Positions 18,440 through 26,617 of a stretch of 64,000 bases of DNA are shown here, piece by piece. Under the pieces are notes generated by a model that was not told where the DNA came from, did no database searches, and was given only the letters and a program-made list of their open reading frames with translations. Both the position numbers and the translations under genes were made by a program. This DNA comes from JAYODW01 sp038116745 (GTDB lineage Bacteria; Pseudomonadota; Gammaproteobacteria; Ga0077536): assembly GCA_038116745.1 (NCBI GenBank), contig JAYODW010000002.1:92161-156160 (forward strand). Reading direction: 5' to 3'. Numbering within the stretch: position 1 is the first letter of the stretch; every line of letters begins with the position of its first letter.

Positions 18440-19740
18440 CGAAGCCCGTCACCGACGCCCGGCTGGCTTTCGACCGGGCTCATATCTGGCATCCCTACAG
18501 TACGGTCATTGATCCCGCGCCTGTCTTTCCGGTCGCGAGCGCCCACGGCTGTCGGCTCCGCCTGCAGGATGGGCGCGAGCTGATTGACGGCATGGCGTCC
18601 TGGTGGTCGGCAATCCATGGCTACAACCACCCGGTTCTGAACGAAGCCGTCAGGTCTCAGCTGAGCGACATGTCACACGTCATGTTCGGCGGCCTCACCC
18701 ACGCCCCCGCGATAAGCCTGGCTGAGCGCCTGCTCGAGATAACGCCACCTGCCTTCGAGCACGTCTTCTTTGCAGACTCGGGCTCAGTGTCGGTCGAGGT
18801 CGCGATCAAGATGGCGTTGCAATATCAGGTTGCGCGTGGCCGCCCGCGGCGCAAGCGCCTGCTGACCCTGCGCGGTGGCTATCACGGTGACACGTTCGGT
18901 GCGATGTCGGTCTGTGACCCCGTCACAGGGATGCATAGCCTTTTTGTCGGTGCATTCCCCGAACAGCTGTTCGCACCGCGGCCGGGGATCCCTTTCGACG
19001 GCGACTGGGACGCGGACGAAACCACTGCATTTGAAGAGATGCTCAGGCAGCATGCTGACGAGATTGCCGCGGTAATCCTGGAACCGGTCGTGCAGGGAGC
19101 CGGCGGCATGTGGTTCTATCACCCGGCCTACCTGGCTCAGGTGCGAAATCTCTGCTCTGAGCTGGGGGTGCTGCTGATCGCAGATGAGATCGCAACCGGT
19201 TTCGGCCGGACCGGACGTCTGTTCGCAAGTGAACATGCCGACGTCGCCGCCGACATTCTGTGCCTTGGCAAGGGGCTGACCGGCGGCTACATGACCCTGG
19301 CCGCCACGCTCACCACCGCAGAAGTCGCTCGCGGCGTGTGTGAGTCCCCGGCCGGTGTATTCATGCACGGCCCCACCTTCATGGCTAACCCCCTGGCCTG
19401 TGCCTGCGCTGAAGCCAGCATCGCACTGCTCCTGGACAGCCCCTGGCAGACAAGGATTGCGCAAGTGGCGACCCAGCTCGAAGCAGGCCTCGCGCCGTGT
19501 CGGGAGTTGCCTGTAGTGCGGGACGTTCGCGTGCTCGGCGCGATCGGTGTCGTCGAGCTAACGCAGGAGGTCGACATGCGGCGCCTGCCGCAGGAATTCG
19601 TCGACCGCGGCGTCTGGGTACGGCCCTTCGGACGACTGGTCTATGTCATGCCCCCCTACATCATTGCGGACGACGAACTCGCGCAGCTGACCGGCGCAAT
19701 CCTGGCCGTCGTCTCCGGCATAGAGTTGCTCACAGCGTGA
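18436..19740 (+). CDS. bioA: Adenosylmethionine-8-amino-7-oxononanoate aminotransferase
   Basis: About 434 residues, class III PLP aminotransferase of biotin synthesis. Diagnostic pieces are IWHPYST, MASWWSAIHGYNHP, RGGYHGDTFGAMS, DEIATGFGRTG and the PLP lysine in LGKGLTGGYM. It converts KAPA to DAPA using S-adenosylmethionine. I choose the GTG at 18436, forming a GTGA overlap with the pyrC stop; a GTG at 18418 is possible. No other biotin gene is in the window. Its stop is in turn overlapped by the next gene. Confidence 0.94.
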   Translation: MTKPVTDARLAFDRAHIWHPYSTVIDPAPVFPVASAHGCRLRLQDGRELIDGMASWWSAIHGYNHPVLNEAVRSQLSDMSHVMFGGLTHAPAISLAERLLEITPPAFEHVFFADSGSVSVEVAIKMALQYQVARGRPRRKRLLTLRGGYHGDTFGAMSVCDPVTGMHSLFVGAFPEQLFAPRPGIPFDGDWDADETTAFEEMLRQHADEIAAVILEPVVQGAGGMWFYHPAYLAQVRNLCSELGVLLIADEIATGFGRTGRLFASEHADVAADILCLGKGLTGGYMTLAATLTTAEVARGVCESPAGVFMHGPTFMANPLACACAEASIALLLDSPWQTRIAQVATQLEAGLAPCRELPVVRDVRVLGAIGVVELTQEVDMRRLPQEFVDRGVWVRPFGRLVYVMPPYIIADDELAQLTGAILAVVSGIELLTA

Positions 19741-20282
19741 GCCTACCGCTGACGGACAACTTTTCTCCCGAGGTGCTGCGCGCCATGGAGCGATGGCCCG
19801 ACGTGCCACGCTGCTGTGGATGGCTGGCCCTCGACGAAAGAGGCAACTGGCTGATTAAAAATCAACGCATAACCCATGCACGCACAGTGGCGTTTCTTAA
19901 CCGCCACTATGCGCACGACGACGAAGGCCGCTGGTATGTCCAGAACGGGCCACAGCAGGCGTTCGTGGACCTTGCCTACACGCCCTGGATCTTCCGACTG
20001 TCCGGTGAAGGACAGTTCGTCACCCATACGGGGCTCTGCTGCCTGCAGCCCCAGACCGTCTACAGTGACGATGAAGGCAACCTGCTGCTGCTAGGCGAAA
20101 TGGGGCTGGGGCTTATCGATGACCGCGACCTCGACCCCATTACAGAGATGTTTGAATTTCTGAGCGACGAGGTAGTTGCCGGTTGCCGCTACCGGGGACG
20201 CCTGCTGCCGTTGCAGACACTGCGCCGGGCCAGAGCCAGCCGGACTTTCGGATTCGATCCGACACCACGCCTGGATGCATGA
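19737..20282 (+). CDS. Conserved hypothetical protein, 181 residues
   Basis: Starts at a GTG forming a GTGA overlap with the bioA stop. The longer open frame to 19497 runs inside bioA and is not likely coding. The protein is soluble, with paired residues RCCGWLALDERGNW near the N-terminus, a tryptophan- and histidine-rich middle, and LGEMGLGLIDDRD. I recognise no catalytic motif and cannot name the family. Its end overlaps the start of the phosphorylase-like gene (ATGA), so it is tightly tied to the phosphorylase and the photoproduct-lyase-like protein and may be part of that unit. Confidence 0.82.
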   Translation: MSLPLTDNFSPEVLRAMERWPDVPRCCGWLALDERGNWLIKNQRITHARTVAFLNRHYAHDDEGRWYVQNGPQQAFVDLAYTPWIFRLSGEGQFVTHTGLCCLQPQTVYSDDEGNLLLLGEMGLGLIDDRDLDPITEMFEFLSDEVVAGCRYRGRLLPLQTLRRARASRTFGFDPTPRLDA

Positions 20283-21103
20283 AACCCATACCCCTGACCC
20301 TGATCTGCGCCCTGCCGAGTGAAGCGCGCCCACTGATCCGCCATTTCGCACTGCGCGAGGTCGAATCGCGGCCCTTCCGCCTGCTGACCAAAGACCACAT
20401 CAGCCTGCTGGTGTCCGGCGTAGGCGCCCACGCAAGCGCCTGCGCGGTAGGGTACGCAGCCGGCAGGCTGCGCAGAGACCGGTCCGGCGTTTGGCTCAAT
20501 GTGGGCATCGCCGGGCACGCCTCACTGCCACTCGGTAGCGCCGTGCTCGCAGGTTGCGTCAGCCACGCTAACAGCGACATCCGCTACTACCCCGGGCTCT
20601 GTATACACACCGGCCTTCCGGTCGCCCCGGTGCTGACTCACGATGAACCCGTGAGCAATTACCCGGACGAGGCCTGCTGCGATATGGAGGCGGCCGGGTT
20701 CATGGCGGCAACCGCTCGCATCGCCGATCCCGACCTGGTTCAGGTTATCAAGGTGATCTCCGACAATTCTCATAGCCCGCTCGACGCGATCAATCGTGGA
20801 ATGGTCGAAGGTCTCGTGACGGGATGCCTCACGGCGGTTGATGAGGTTGCCGCGGAACTCCGGGCCCTCGCAGAGCGTCTGCCTCCGGCGCCCGATTACT
20901 CACCGCTTGATGCCCTGTGTGAGCAGATCCATTTCACCGCGACTGAGCGCGAGCTGCTGCAGCGCCATTACGCCCGCTGGCAAGTGATGTCGGAAGACGC
21001 TCCGTGGCCTGCAGCCGCGCTGTCCACCTGCGGCAACGCGAGCGCGGTGCTGGGATTTCTCCAGGCGCAATTCGAGGCATTGAGTGCGATTGAAACGCCA
21101 TGA
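20279..21103 (+). CDS. Nucleoside phosphorylase/nucleosidase-like protein
   Basis: 274 residues of the PNP/UDP phosphorylase superfamily. It begins LICALPSEARPLIRHF, has the nucleotide-pocket motif DMEAAGF (about residues 138-144) and VIKVISDNS, as in MTA/SAH nucleosidases and hopanoid-associated phosphorylases (HpnG). The protein is longer than MTAN, with about 90 extra helical residues at the C-terminus. The substrate is unknown. ATGA overlaps join it to the 181-residue gene before it and to the radical SAM photoproduct-lyase-like gene after it. That pairing suggests it processes a nucleoside produced or repaired by its neighbour, which is inference. Confidence 0.8.
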   Translation: MKPIPLTLICALPSEARPLIRHFALREVESRPFRLLTKDHISLLVSGVGAHASACAVGYAAGRLRRDRSGVWLNVGIAGHASLPLGSAVLAGCVSHANSDIRYYPGLCIHTGLPVAPVLTHDEPVSNYPDEACCDMEAAGFMAATARIADPDLVQVIKVISDNSHSPLDAINRGMVEGLVTGCLTAVDEVAAELRALAERLPPAPDYSPLDALCEQIHFTATERELLQRHYARWQVMSEDAPWPAAALSTCGNASAVLGFLQAQFEALSAIETP

Positions 21104-22095
21104 TCGAAACGCTCTACATCGAAGAGCAGGCACAACGTCATCCTCGCACCCAGGCCATCGTCGGGAAGTTCCCTCAGGCAAAAATCGTCGAGTGCCGGCA
21201 CTACGGCGAAATTTTCAACCGGGCAGGCCAGAATTTCCGGCTGCAGAAGTCACGCCCAGCGCTGATCCTGGCGCTGAAAGGGCAACGCCGCGTTCTGCCG
21301 GTGCCCGCCGGGTTCGAACTGGGCACAGGGCCTGCGCACTACTTCTCCCACATGCTCAACTGCCTCTATGACTGCCGCTACTGTTTTCTGCAGGGCATGT
21401 TCCGCTCGGCGCACTACGTTCTGTTCGTGAACTATGAGGATTTCATGCGCGATATCCTCGAACTCGCGCGCGACGCAACCTCACCACAATGGTTTTTTTC
21501 AGGTTACGACTGTGACAGCCTGGCACTTGATCCGGTGACAGAGTTTGCCGAGCACGCTATCACCGCGCTCGAGCCCGCAGAAAACGTGTGGCTGGAACTG
21601 CGCACGAAAAGCACCCAGATCCGCAGCCTTCTACGCCGTCCGCCCATGCCACGGGTAGTGTGCGCTTTCAGCCTCAATCCCGAACCGGTCATCGAACTCT
21701 ATGAACACGACACGCCGACCTTGGCCCGGCGCATCGCGGCCCTGCGACGGCTTGCGGCTCATGGCTGGCAGATCGCGCTGCGGTTTGATCCATTGTTTCT
21801 GACCCGCACGTTCAAAGCGGATTACCAGCGCCTTTTCGAACAGATCAGGGCGGGGCTGGGACTCCACCTGCAGCAGATTCACTCCATCACGCTCGGCTGC
21901 TACCGGCTGCCGACCTCCTACGCGCAACGCATGGAACGGCTGTTTCCCGACGAGAAACTGTTTGCGCTGTCGCTGCCGGACAGCGATGGCCTGGTGGGAT
22001 ACCCGGCGGGCGTGTCCGCCGCAATGCTCGAATGGAGCGAACAGTCGCTGCGGCGACTCGGCTTCACGGCTCCCGTCTATATCCAGTCAGCATGA
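21100..22095 (+). CDS. Spore photoproduct lyase-like radical SAM protein
   Basis: 331 residues. The radical SAM cluster motif is C88-x3-C92-x2-C95 (NCLYDCRYCFLQGMF), the arrangement used by spore photoproduct lyases. A cysteine at residue 138 (SGYDCDSLALDP) lies at about the same distance from the cluster as the hydrogen-donor cysteine of Bacillus SPL. SPL repairs the spore photoproduct thymine dimer; here the host appears Gram-negative and non-sporulating, so the substrate may be another DNA or nucleoside lesion. The gene is ATGA-linked to the upstream phosphorylase-like gene and is followed after 79 bases by a symporter gene. Confidence 0.85.
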   Translation: MIETLYIEEQAQRHPRTQAIVGKFPQAKIVECRHYGEIFNRAGQNFRLQKSRPALILALKGQRRVLPVPAGFELGTGPAHYFSHMLNCLYDCRYCFLQGMFRSAHYVLFVNYEDFMRDILELARDATSPQWFFSGYDCDSLALDPVTEFAEHAITALEPAENVWLELRTKSTQIRSLLRRPPMPRVVCAFSLNPEPVIELYEHDTPTLARRIAALRRLAAHGWQIALRFDPLFLTRTFKADYQRLFEQIRAGLGLHLQQIHSITLGCYRLPTSYAQRMERLFPDEKLFALSLPDSDGLVGYPAGVSAAMLEWSEQSLRRLGFTAPVYIQSA

Positions 22096-22174
22096 ACACG
22101 CTCGCGCCGCACCAAACAAACGGTCACACACCTCAGGAGTGGCCGGCTGCATCGTCCCGCAGCTGCATCCGTTC

Positions 22175-23551
22175 ATGCTGATAGCCAGTTTCATTGTCTA
22201 CCTGATCCTCGTCGCAGGCATCGGCTACCGGGCGTGGCGACAGACCCAGACCGTGGACGACTACCTTCTGGGCGGCAGACGTGTCGGCGCCTCGGTCGCC
22301 GCATTATCAGCCGGCGCTTCTGACATGAGCGGCTGGCTCCTGCTCGGCCTGCCGGGACTTGCTGTACTCAACCCCACCGCAGCTGGCGTCACCGCGCTCG
22401 GGCTGCTGCTGGGAACCTGGTGTAACTGGCGTTTCGTCGCCGCGCGGCTACGGCAAAGCAGCGCTGCCCTCGAGGCTCTCACCCTGCCGGATTATTTCGC
22501 GCGCCGTTTCCCTGCGCACGGGCGCACGCTGCGGGCCCTCAGCGCCGGCGCTATCGTCATTTTTTTCCTGCTCTACACCAGTGCCGGTCTGGTTGCCTGC
22601 GGCAAACTTTTCCATGCCAGTTTCGGTATCGGCTACGAGGCCTCAGTCTTATTGGGTGCTGCCATCGTCCTTACCTACACGCTGTTCGGCGGTTTTCTCG
22701 CCGTCACGTGGACCGATGCCCTGCAGGCCCTGATCATGCTTCTGGCTCTGCTCCTGGTCGGCTTTACGCTGCAGGCTACGGAAGCCGCGCCTGCGCACCT
22801 CGCAGATTCACTCAATACCGTTAGCACTGTCGCCTGGCTTTCAGCCCTGGCCTGGGGACTGGGTTACTGCGGACAACCGCACGTTCTGACCCGTTTCATG
22901 GCACTCCATCCGTCGGCATCTGTACGCCGCGCACGGCGATTGGGCACCGGCTGGGCCGGTTTTGGTCTCGCCGCCGCCATTCTCGTCGGCATGGGCGGTA
23001 CTGATCTGGTCGCCATCGGGGGCGATCCTGAACAGGTATTCATTCGTGCTGTCGAAGCCGTGCTGCCGCCAGCCCTCGCAGGCTTCTGCCTTGCAGCCAT
23101 CCTCGCCGCCATCATGAGTACCGCGGATTCCCAGCTGCTGGTCACGGCCTCCGCATTATCCGAAGACCTGCGCTCACTGTGGGGCGCCAGCCGCGAACGC
23201 GTGGAAAGCGGTGGGCTCCGCCAGGGCCGGATTGCCGTGCTCGCGGTCAGCCTGGGCGCAACGATTCTGGCACTTGACCCGGGCGCCGCCGTCTTCGACC
23301 TCGTCGCCCGTGCCTGGGCCGGCTTCGGCGCGACCTTTGGCCCAGCCTTGCTGATCTCCCTTTATCGTGACGATGCGAGCGGCGCTGGTGCCCTGTGGGG
23401 CATGCTGACCGGTCTGGTGACAGTCGTGGCCTGGCCCTGGCTGCCACAGCATGGATTCGGCATCTACGAACTGCTGCCCGCCTTCGGACTCAGCCTCGGG
23501 GTCAACTGGCTGGTCTGCGCCAGCCTCGTGCGACACGGGAAAACAGCATGA
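22175..23551 (+). CDS. Sodium:solute symporter (PutP-like)
   Basis: About 458 residues with 12-13 predicted membrane helices. The SSS-family N-terminus (TVDDYLLGGRRVGASVAALSAGASDMSGWLL) closely follows the PutP pattern, including the Na+-site serines, and AAIMSTADSQLLV is the conserved TM8 signature. It probably imports proline or a related amino or carboxylic acid with Na+. The start is the ATG before LIASFIVYL, which aligns with PutP; no strong ribosome site is visible, so it could begin slightly upstream. Its stop overlaps the next gene by ATGA. Confidence 0.88.
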   Translation: MLIASFIVYLILVAGIGYRAWRQTQTVDDYLLGGRRVGASVAALSAGASDMSGWLLLGLPGLAVLNPTAAGVTALGLLLGTWCNWRFVAARLRQSSAALEALTLPDYFARRFPAHGRTLRALSAGAIVIFFLLYTSAGLVACGKLFHASFGIGYEASVLLGAAIVLTYTLFGGFLAVTWTDALQALIMLLALLLVGFTLQATEAAPAHLADSLNTVSTVAWLSALAWGLGYCGQPHVLTRFMALHPSASVRRARRLGTGWAGFGLAAAILVGMGGTDLVAIGGDPEQVFIRAVEAVLPPALAGFCLAAILAAIMSTADSQLLVTASALSEDLRSLWGASRERVESGGLRQGRIAVLAVSLGATILALDPGAAVFDLVARAWAGFGATFGPALLISLYRDDASGAGALWGMLTGLVTVVAWPWLPQHGFGIYELLPAFGLSLGVNWLVCASLVRHGKTA

Positions 23552-24246
23552 GCATCCGGCCCTTGACTGCCTGGCTCGCAGGCACGGGGAGGTCCGGGAA
23601 AGATTTTAATTACCGGTTCCCGACACGATGGAGAATCTCCCGCTGCCGATGGTGGTGGGCGCTCCTGACACTGATTTTTCTGAGCGCATGCAGTGAGCCC
23701 CTGACCCCGCTCAGATCACTCGGCGAGTCGGACGTCATCCTCGCATTCGGCGACAGTCTTACCCGCGGCACAGGCTCTGCACCTGAGGAAAGCTATCCCG
23801 CCGTGCTGAGCACGCTGGTCGACCGTCAGGTCATCAACGCAGGAATCCCCGGTGAGCTTTCCGCCAGCGGACTGGAGCGACTTCCTGCAGTGCTGGAGCG
23901 CGAGCAGCCCAGCCTGGTCATTCTGTGCCACGGCGGTAATGACATCCTGCGCAAGCGCAACCTCTCCACGGCCCGAGATAACCTCGTGCAGATGGTCAAA
24001 CTCGCCCGCGCAGCGGGCGCAGATGTCCTGCTGGTTGCTGTACCCACTCCGGGTGTTTTCCTCGAGGCTGCCGCGTTCTATCAGGACGCCGCGGAACTGA
24101 CCGGCGCCGCACTGGAATCCGACGCCGTGGCAGAAATTCTCGCGCAGCCCGAACTCAAATCGGACACTGTCCATCCCAACGCTCGCGGCTATCGTCGCCT
24201 GGCGGAACTGATTGCAGAACAGCTGCGCCTTCGCGGCGCGCTCTGA
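23548..24246 (+). CDS. GDSL/SGNH lipoprotein esterase (TesA-like)
   Basis: 232 residues starting at an ATGA overlap with the symporter stop. A membrane segment ending in the lipobox LSAC (Cys near residue 50) predicts a lipoprotein with an unusually long n-region. The SGNH blocks are all present: FGDSLTRGTG with the nucleophile Ser, GIPGE with Gly, GGNDILRK with Asn, and DTVHPNARGY with Asp and His. TesA/arylesterase relatives hydrolyse thioesters and lysophospholipids in the periplasm. A strong hairpin follows it. Confidence 0.9.
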   Translation: MSIRPLTAWLAGTGRSGKDFNYRFPTRWRISRCRWWWALLTLIFLSACSEPLTPLRSLGESDVILAFGDSLTRGTGSAPEESYPAVLSTLVDRQVINAGIPGELSASGLERLPAVLEREQPSLVILCHGGNDILRKRNLSTARDNLVQMVKLARAAGADVLLVAVPTPGVFLEAAAFYQDAAELTGAALESDAVAEILAQPELKSDTVHPNARGYRRLAELIAEQLRLRGAL

Positions 24247-24254
24247 CAGTCGAG

Positions 24255-24292
24255 ACACCCGGGCTTTCCCCTGCACAAGCCCCGGCAGGTGT
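24255..24292 (+). terminator. Hairpin after the GDSL gene
   Basis: Outer arms ACACC/GGTGT and inner arms GGGCTT/AAGCCC form one long interrupted stem. There is no T run, so it is a terminator-like or processing hairpin marking the end of the pyrC-GDSL run. Confidence 0.45.
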
Positions 24293-24344
24293 GGGATCAT
24301 GCGCTCCAGCATCCTTTCAGCCCCAACATCAGGACACGCTCACC

Positions 24345-25013
24345 ATGCGCTTATTTGCAGGATTACTGCTCGCCTACACCGGTACGGCTCTCGCTGTCGG
24401 TACCTCGCTGGAGACAGACTCGGAAAAATACAGCTACGCCATCGGCGTCAATTTTGCACAGAGCCTGCTGCGCCAGGGCGTGCCAATCGACGCGGACGCC
24501 GTGTATATGGCGCTGCAGGATTCCCTCAGCGGGGGCGATCTGCGGCTGACTGCCGATGTCATGAGTGACGCACTGCGCGCCGAAGCGCAGCGGGCCGGGG
24601 AGCGCAAGCGCGCCATGGCCGGGGAGAATCTCAAGCGTGGTAAAGACTTCATGGCACAGAACAAAGACAAGGAAGGTGTGACCACACTGCCCAATGGAAT
24701 CCAGTACGAAGTTCTGCGCAAAGGAGATGGTGAGCAGCCCACGGCCAAGGACTCAGTCACCGTGCACTATGTTGGCTCCCTGATCGACGGTCAGGAGTTC
24801 GATAGTTCACGCCGTCGCGGAGAGCCGGCCAGCTTTCCGCTCGGGAATGTCATCAAAGGCTGGCAGGAAGTCCTGCCGCTGATGCGTGTCGGGTCACGCT
24901 GGCTGGTGACAATCCCTCCGGACCTGGCCTATGGGGTGAACGGTGCCGGCGCCGCCATCGGCCCCAACGAAACGCTGGTGTTTGAAATTGAATTGCTGTC
25001 CGTCGAAAAATAG
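24345..25013 (+). CDS. FKBP-type peptidyl-prolyl isomerase (FkpA/Mip-like)
   Basis: 222 residues: a signal peptide (LFAGLLLAYTGTALA), a helical N-terminal dimerisation domain (SYAIGVNFAQSLLRQG to GENLKRGKDFMAQN), and a C-terminal FKBP domain with DSVTVHYVGSLIDGQEFDSS, VIKGWQEVLPLMRVGSRW and PPDLAYG. It is a periplasmic folding helper catalysing proline cis-trans exchange. The start follows AGGA ten bases upstream; an upstream ATG at 24291 would bury the signal peptide. Confidence 0.92.
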   Translation: MRLFAGLLLAYTGTALAVGTSLETDSEKYSYAIGVNFAQSLLRQGVPIDADAVYMALQDSLSGGDLRLTADVMSDALRAEAQRAGERKRAMAGENLKRGKDFMAQNKDKEGVTTLPNGIQYEVLRKGDGEQPTAKDSVTVHYVGSLIDGQEFDSSRRRGEPASFPLGNVIKGWQEVLPLMRVGSRWLVTIPPDLAYGVNGAGAAIGPNETLVFEIELLSVEK

Positions 25014-25055
25014 TCGGAGGCAGCCTGTGCCGCGGTTGTCGATCAGATCCGCAAC

Positions 25056-25334
25056 ATGATTCAAGTTGAAGACAAAGGCCGTGACGGCGACCACTTTCTA
25101 TTTTCCGTCACGGTCTCAGACTCCGCCGGAAGCACGCGGCATCGGGTCACCCTCAGCGAGGAAACTCTGCAAAAACTGACCGGTGGCGGTGTCTCTGCGA
25201 CCGTCTGCGTCGAGGCAGCTTTTCGCTTTCTGCTCGAGCGAGAAACCAAGAGCGACATTCTCGCGAACTTCGATATCAGCGTGATCCAGCTCTACCACCC
25301 GCATTTTGAACGCGATTTCGCCGGCTACCTGTGA
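25056..25334 (+). CDS. Small conserved hypothetical protein, 92 residues
   Basis: Acidic soluble protein with beta-rich start (DHFLFSVTVSDSAGSTRHRVTLSEE) and an alanine-rich helix followed by RETKSDILANFDISVIQLYHPHFERDF. The ending resembles other small bacterial proteins of unknown role. It lies 42 bases after FKBP on the same strand and converges with rnd. No motif allows a function. Confidence 0.7.
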   Translation: MIQVEDKGRDGDHFLFSVTVSDSAGSTRHRVTLSEETLQKLTGGGVSATVCVEAAFRFLLERETKSDILANFDISVIQLYHPHFERDFAGYL

Positions 25335-25392
25335 AGCGCGGCAGCGTCGGGCGGATACCCCAACGCAGGTCGCTTGCCCCAACCATACTGAT

Positions 25393-26499
25393 TCAGCACT
25401 TCCCGCCGCTCGAAAAATCACAGGCGGATATCTCGTCGCTCAGCAGCTCGGCGCGCCAGCCGCTGCGCAAGCGCGCAGGTGGCCGGCCGGCGACCGTCTC
25501 CTGAATTTCGCGGCGCGTCAGCAGCAACGAGGCACTGAGCCCCAGACTCTCCGCACGGCGATCAATGCGCGCGGCCAGCGACCTGGCCTCAGCGCGTGCC
25601 GCCGCATCCGGTTTTTCGGGTGGCTGAATTAAAGGCTGTGACGGCATCTCTTGCAGCAGTGCGAGCAGGCGCTCCCCATGACGTCGCACCATCCCCTGTT
25701 TATCGGGCAGCTTCTGCGCCAGTTCGGTGAGTTCGCGCGGCGCGCTGTCTGCCAGCGCGACCAGCTCAGCATCCTTGAGTATCCAGCTACGCGGGAGATC
25801 GCGCTCCCGCGCCTCATCTTCGCGCCAGGTCGCGAGGCGGACACCGCGCTGGAAAGACGCCGAAGGCAAACCCGACAGTCCTTTTACTCTCTGCCAGGCG
25901 TCGGCCGAGTCAGCCTCAACGGTCGCTGCCTGAACCATTGCCTTGCTGTCTTCTTCCCACCAGCGCAGTCTCCCGAGTGCTTCGAGTCTGGCCCGCAGCC
26001 CCTCATTGACGGCATGGAGGTAGCGCACATCGTCGCAGGCGTAGCGGACCTGGGCGCTGGTTAAAGGCCGGCGCAACCAGTCAGTCCGCGTCTGACTTTT
26101 ATCCAGCTCGACGCCGCACAGCTGCGCGACCAGATCTGCGTAGCTCACCTGTTCTGCGAACCCGAGCAGCCCCGCGCCGATCTGGGTATCGAGCACGGTT
26201 CCCGCCAGGCGGATCCCTGCCTGCTGCAGCACCTCCAAATCCTGGCGCCCTGCGTGGAAGAGGCACAAGTGCGGTTGACTGATGAGTCCCTTCAGTTCCA
26301 CGGCGAGCGACGGCATGGTCAGAGGATCGATCGCGGCGATGCCCGAACGCGAAGCCATCTGCAGCAGCCCCAGTTTCGCGTAATAGGTCCGCTGGCGCTC
26401 GAACTCACAGTCCCAGGCAATCACCTCGGCGCCACCATGGACCCCAAGCCATGCGCGCAGGTGATCCTCGCTCTCAATCAGCTCGTAGCTTTGATCCAT
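25393..26499 (-). CDS. rnd: Ribonuclease D
   Basis: 368 residues. The DEDDy exonuclease domain is N-terminal, with WDCEFERQRTYYAKLGLLQ carrying the Asp and Glu metal ligands, LFHAGRQDLEVL with the second Asp, and YACDDVRYLHAV with the last Asp and the Tyr. An HRDC domain fills the second half. It trims 3' ends of tRNA and other stable RNA. The start codon lies at the very beginning of the divergent prc region. Confidence 0.92.
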   Translation of the reverse strand: MDQSYELIESEDHLRAWLGVHGGAEVIAWDCEFERQRTYYAKLGLLQMASRSGIAAIDPLTMPSLAVELKGLISQPHLCLFHAGRQDLEVLQQAGIRLAGTVLDTQIGAGLLGFAEQVSYADLVAQLCGVELDKSQTRTDWLRRPLTSAQVRYACDDVRYLHAVNEGLRARLEALGRLRWWEEDSKAMVQAATVEADSADAWQRVKGLSGLPSASFQRGVRLATWREDEARERDLPRSWILKDAELVALADSAPRELTELAQKLPDKQGMVRRHGERLLALLQEMPSQPLIQPPEKPDAAARAEARSLAARIDRRAESLGLSASLLLTRREIQETVAGRPPARLRSGWRAELLSDEISACDFSSGGKC

Positions 26500-26617
26500 G
26501 CAGCTTGATTCCCTCTGGCTTGACCTGAAACCCTATGTACGGCGTTCTGTGCAGGGGCAAATAGGCTACACTGCGGCGCCCTGCTCAATGGGTAACGCCC
26601 TGAGCTCCAGTAATACC

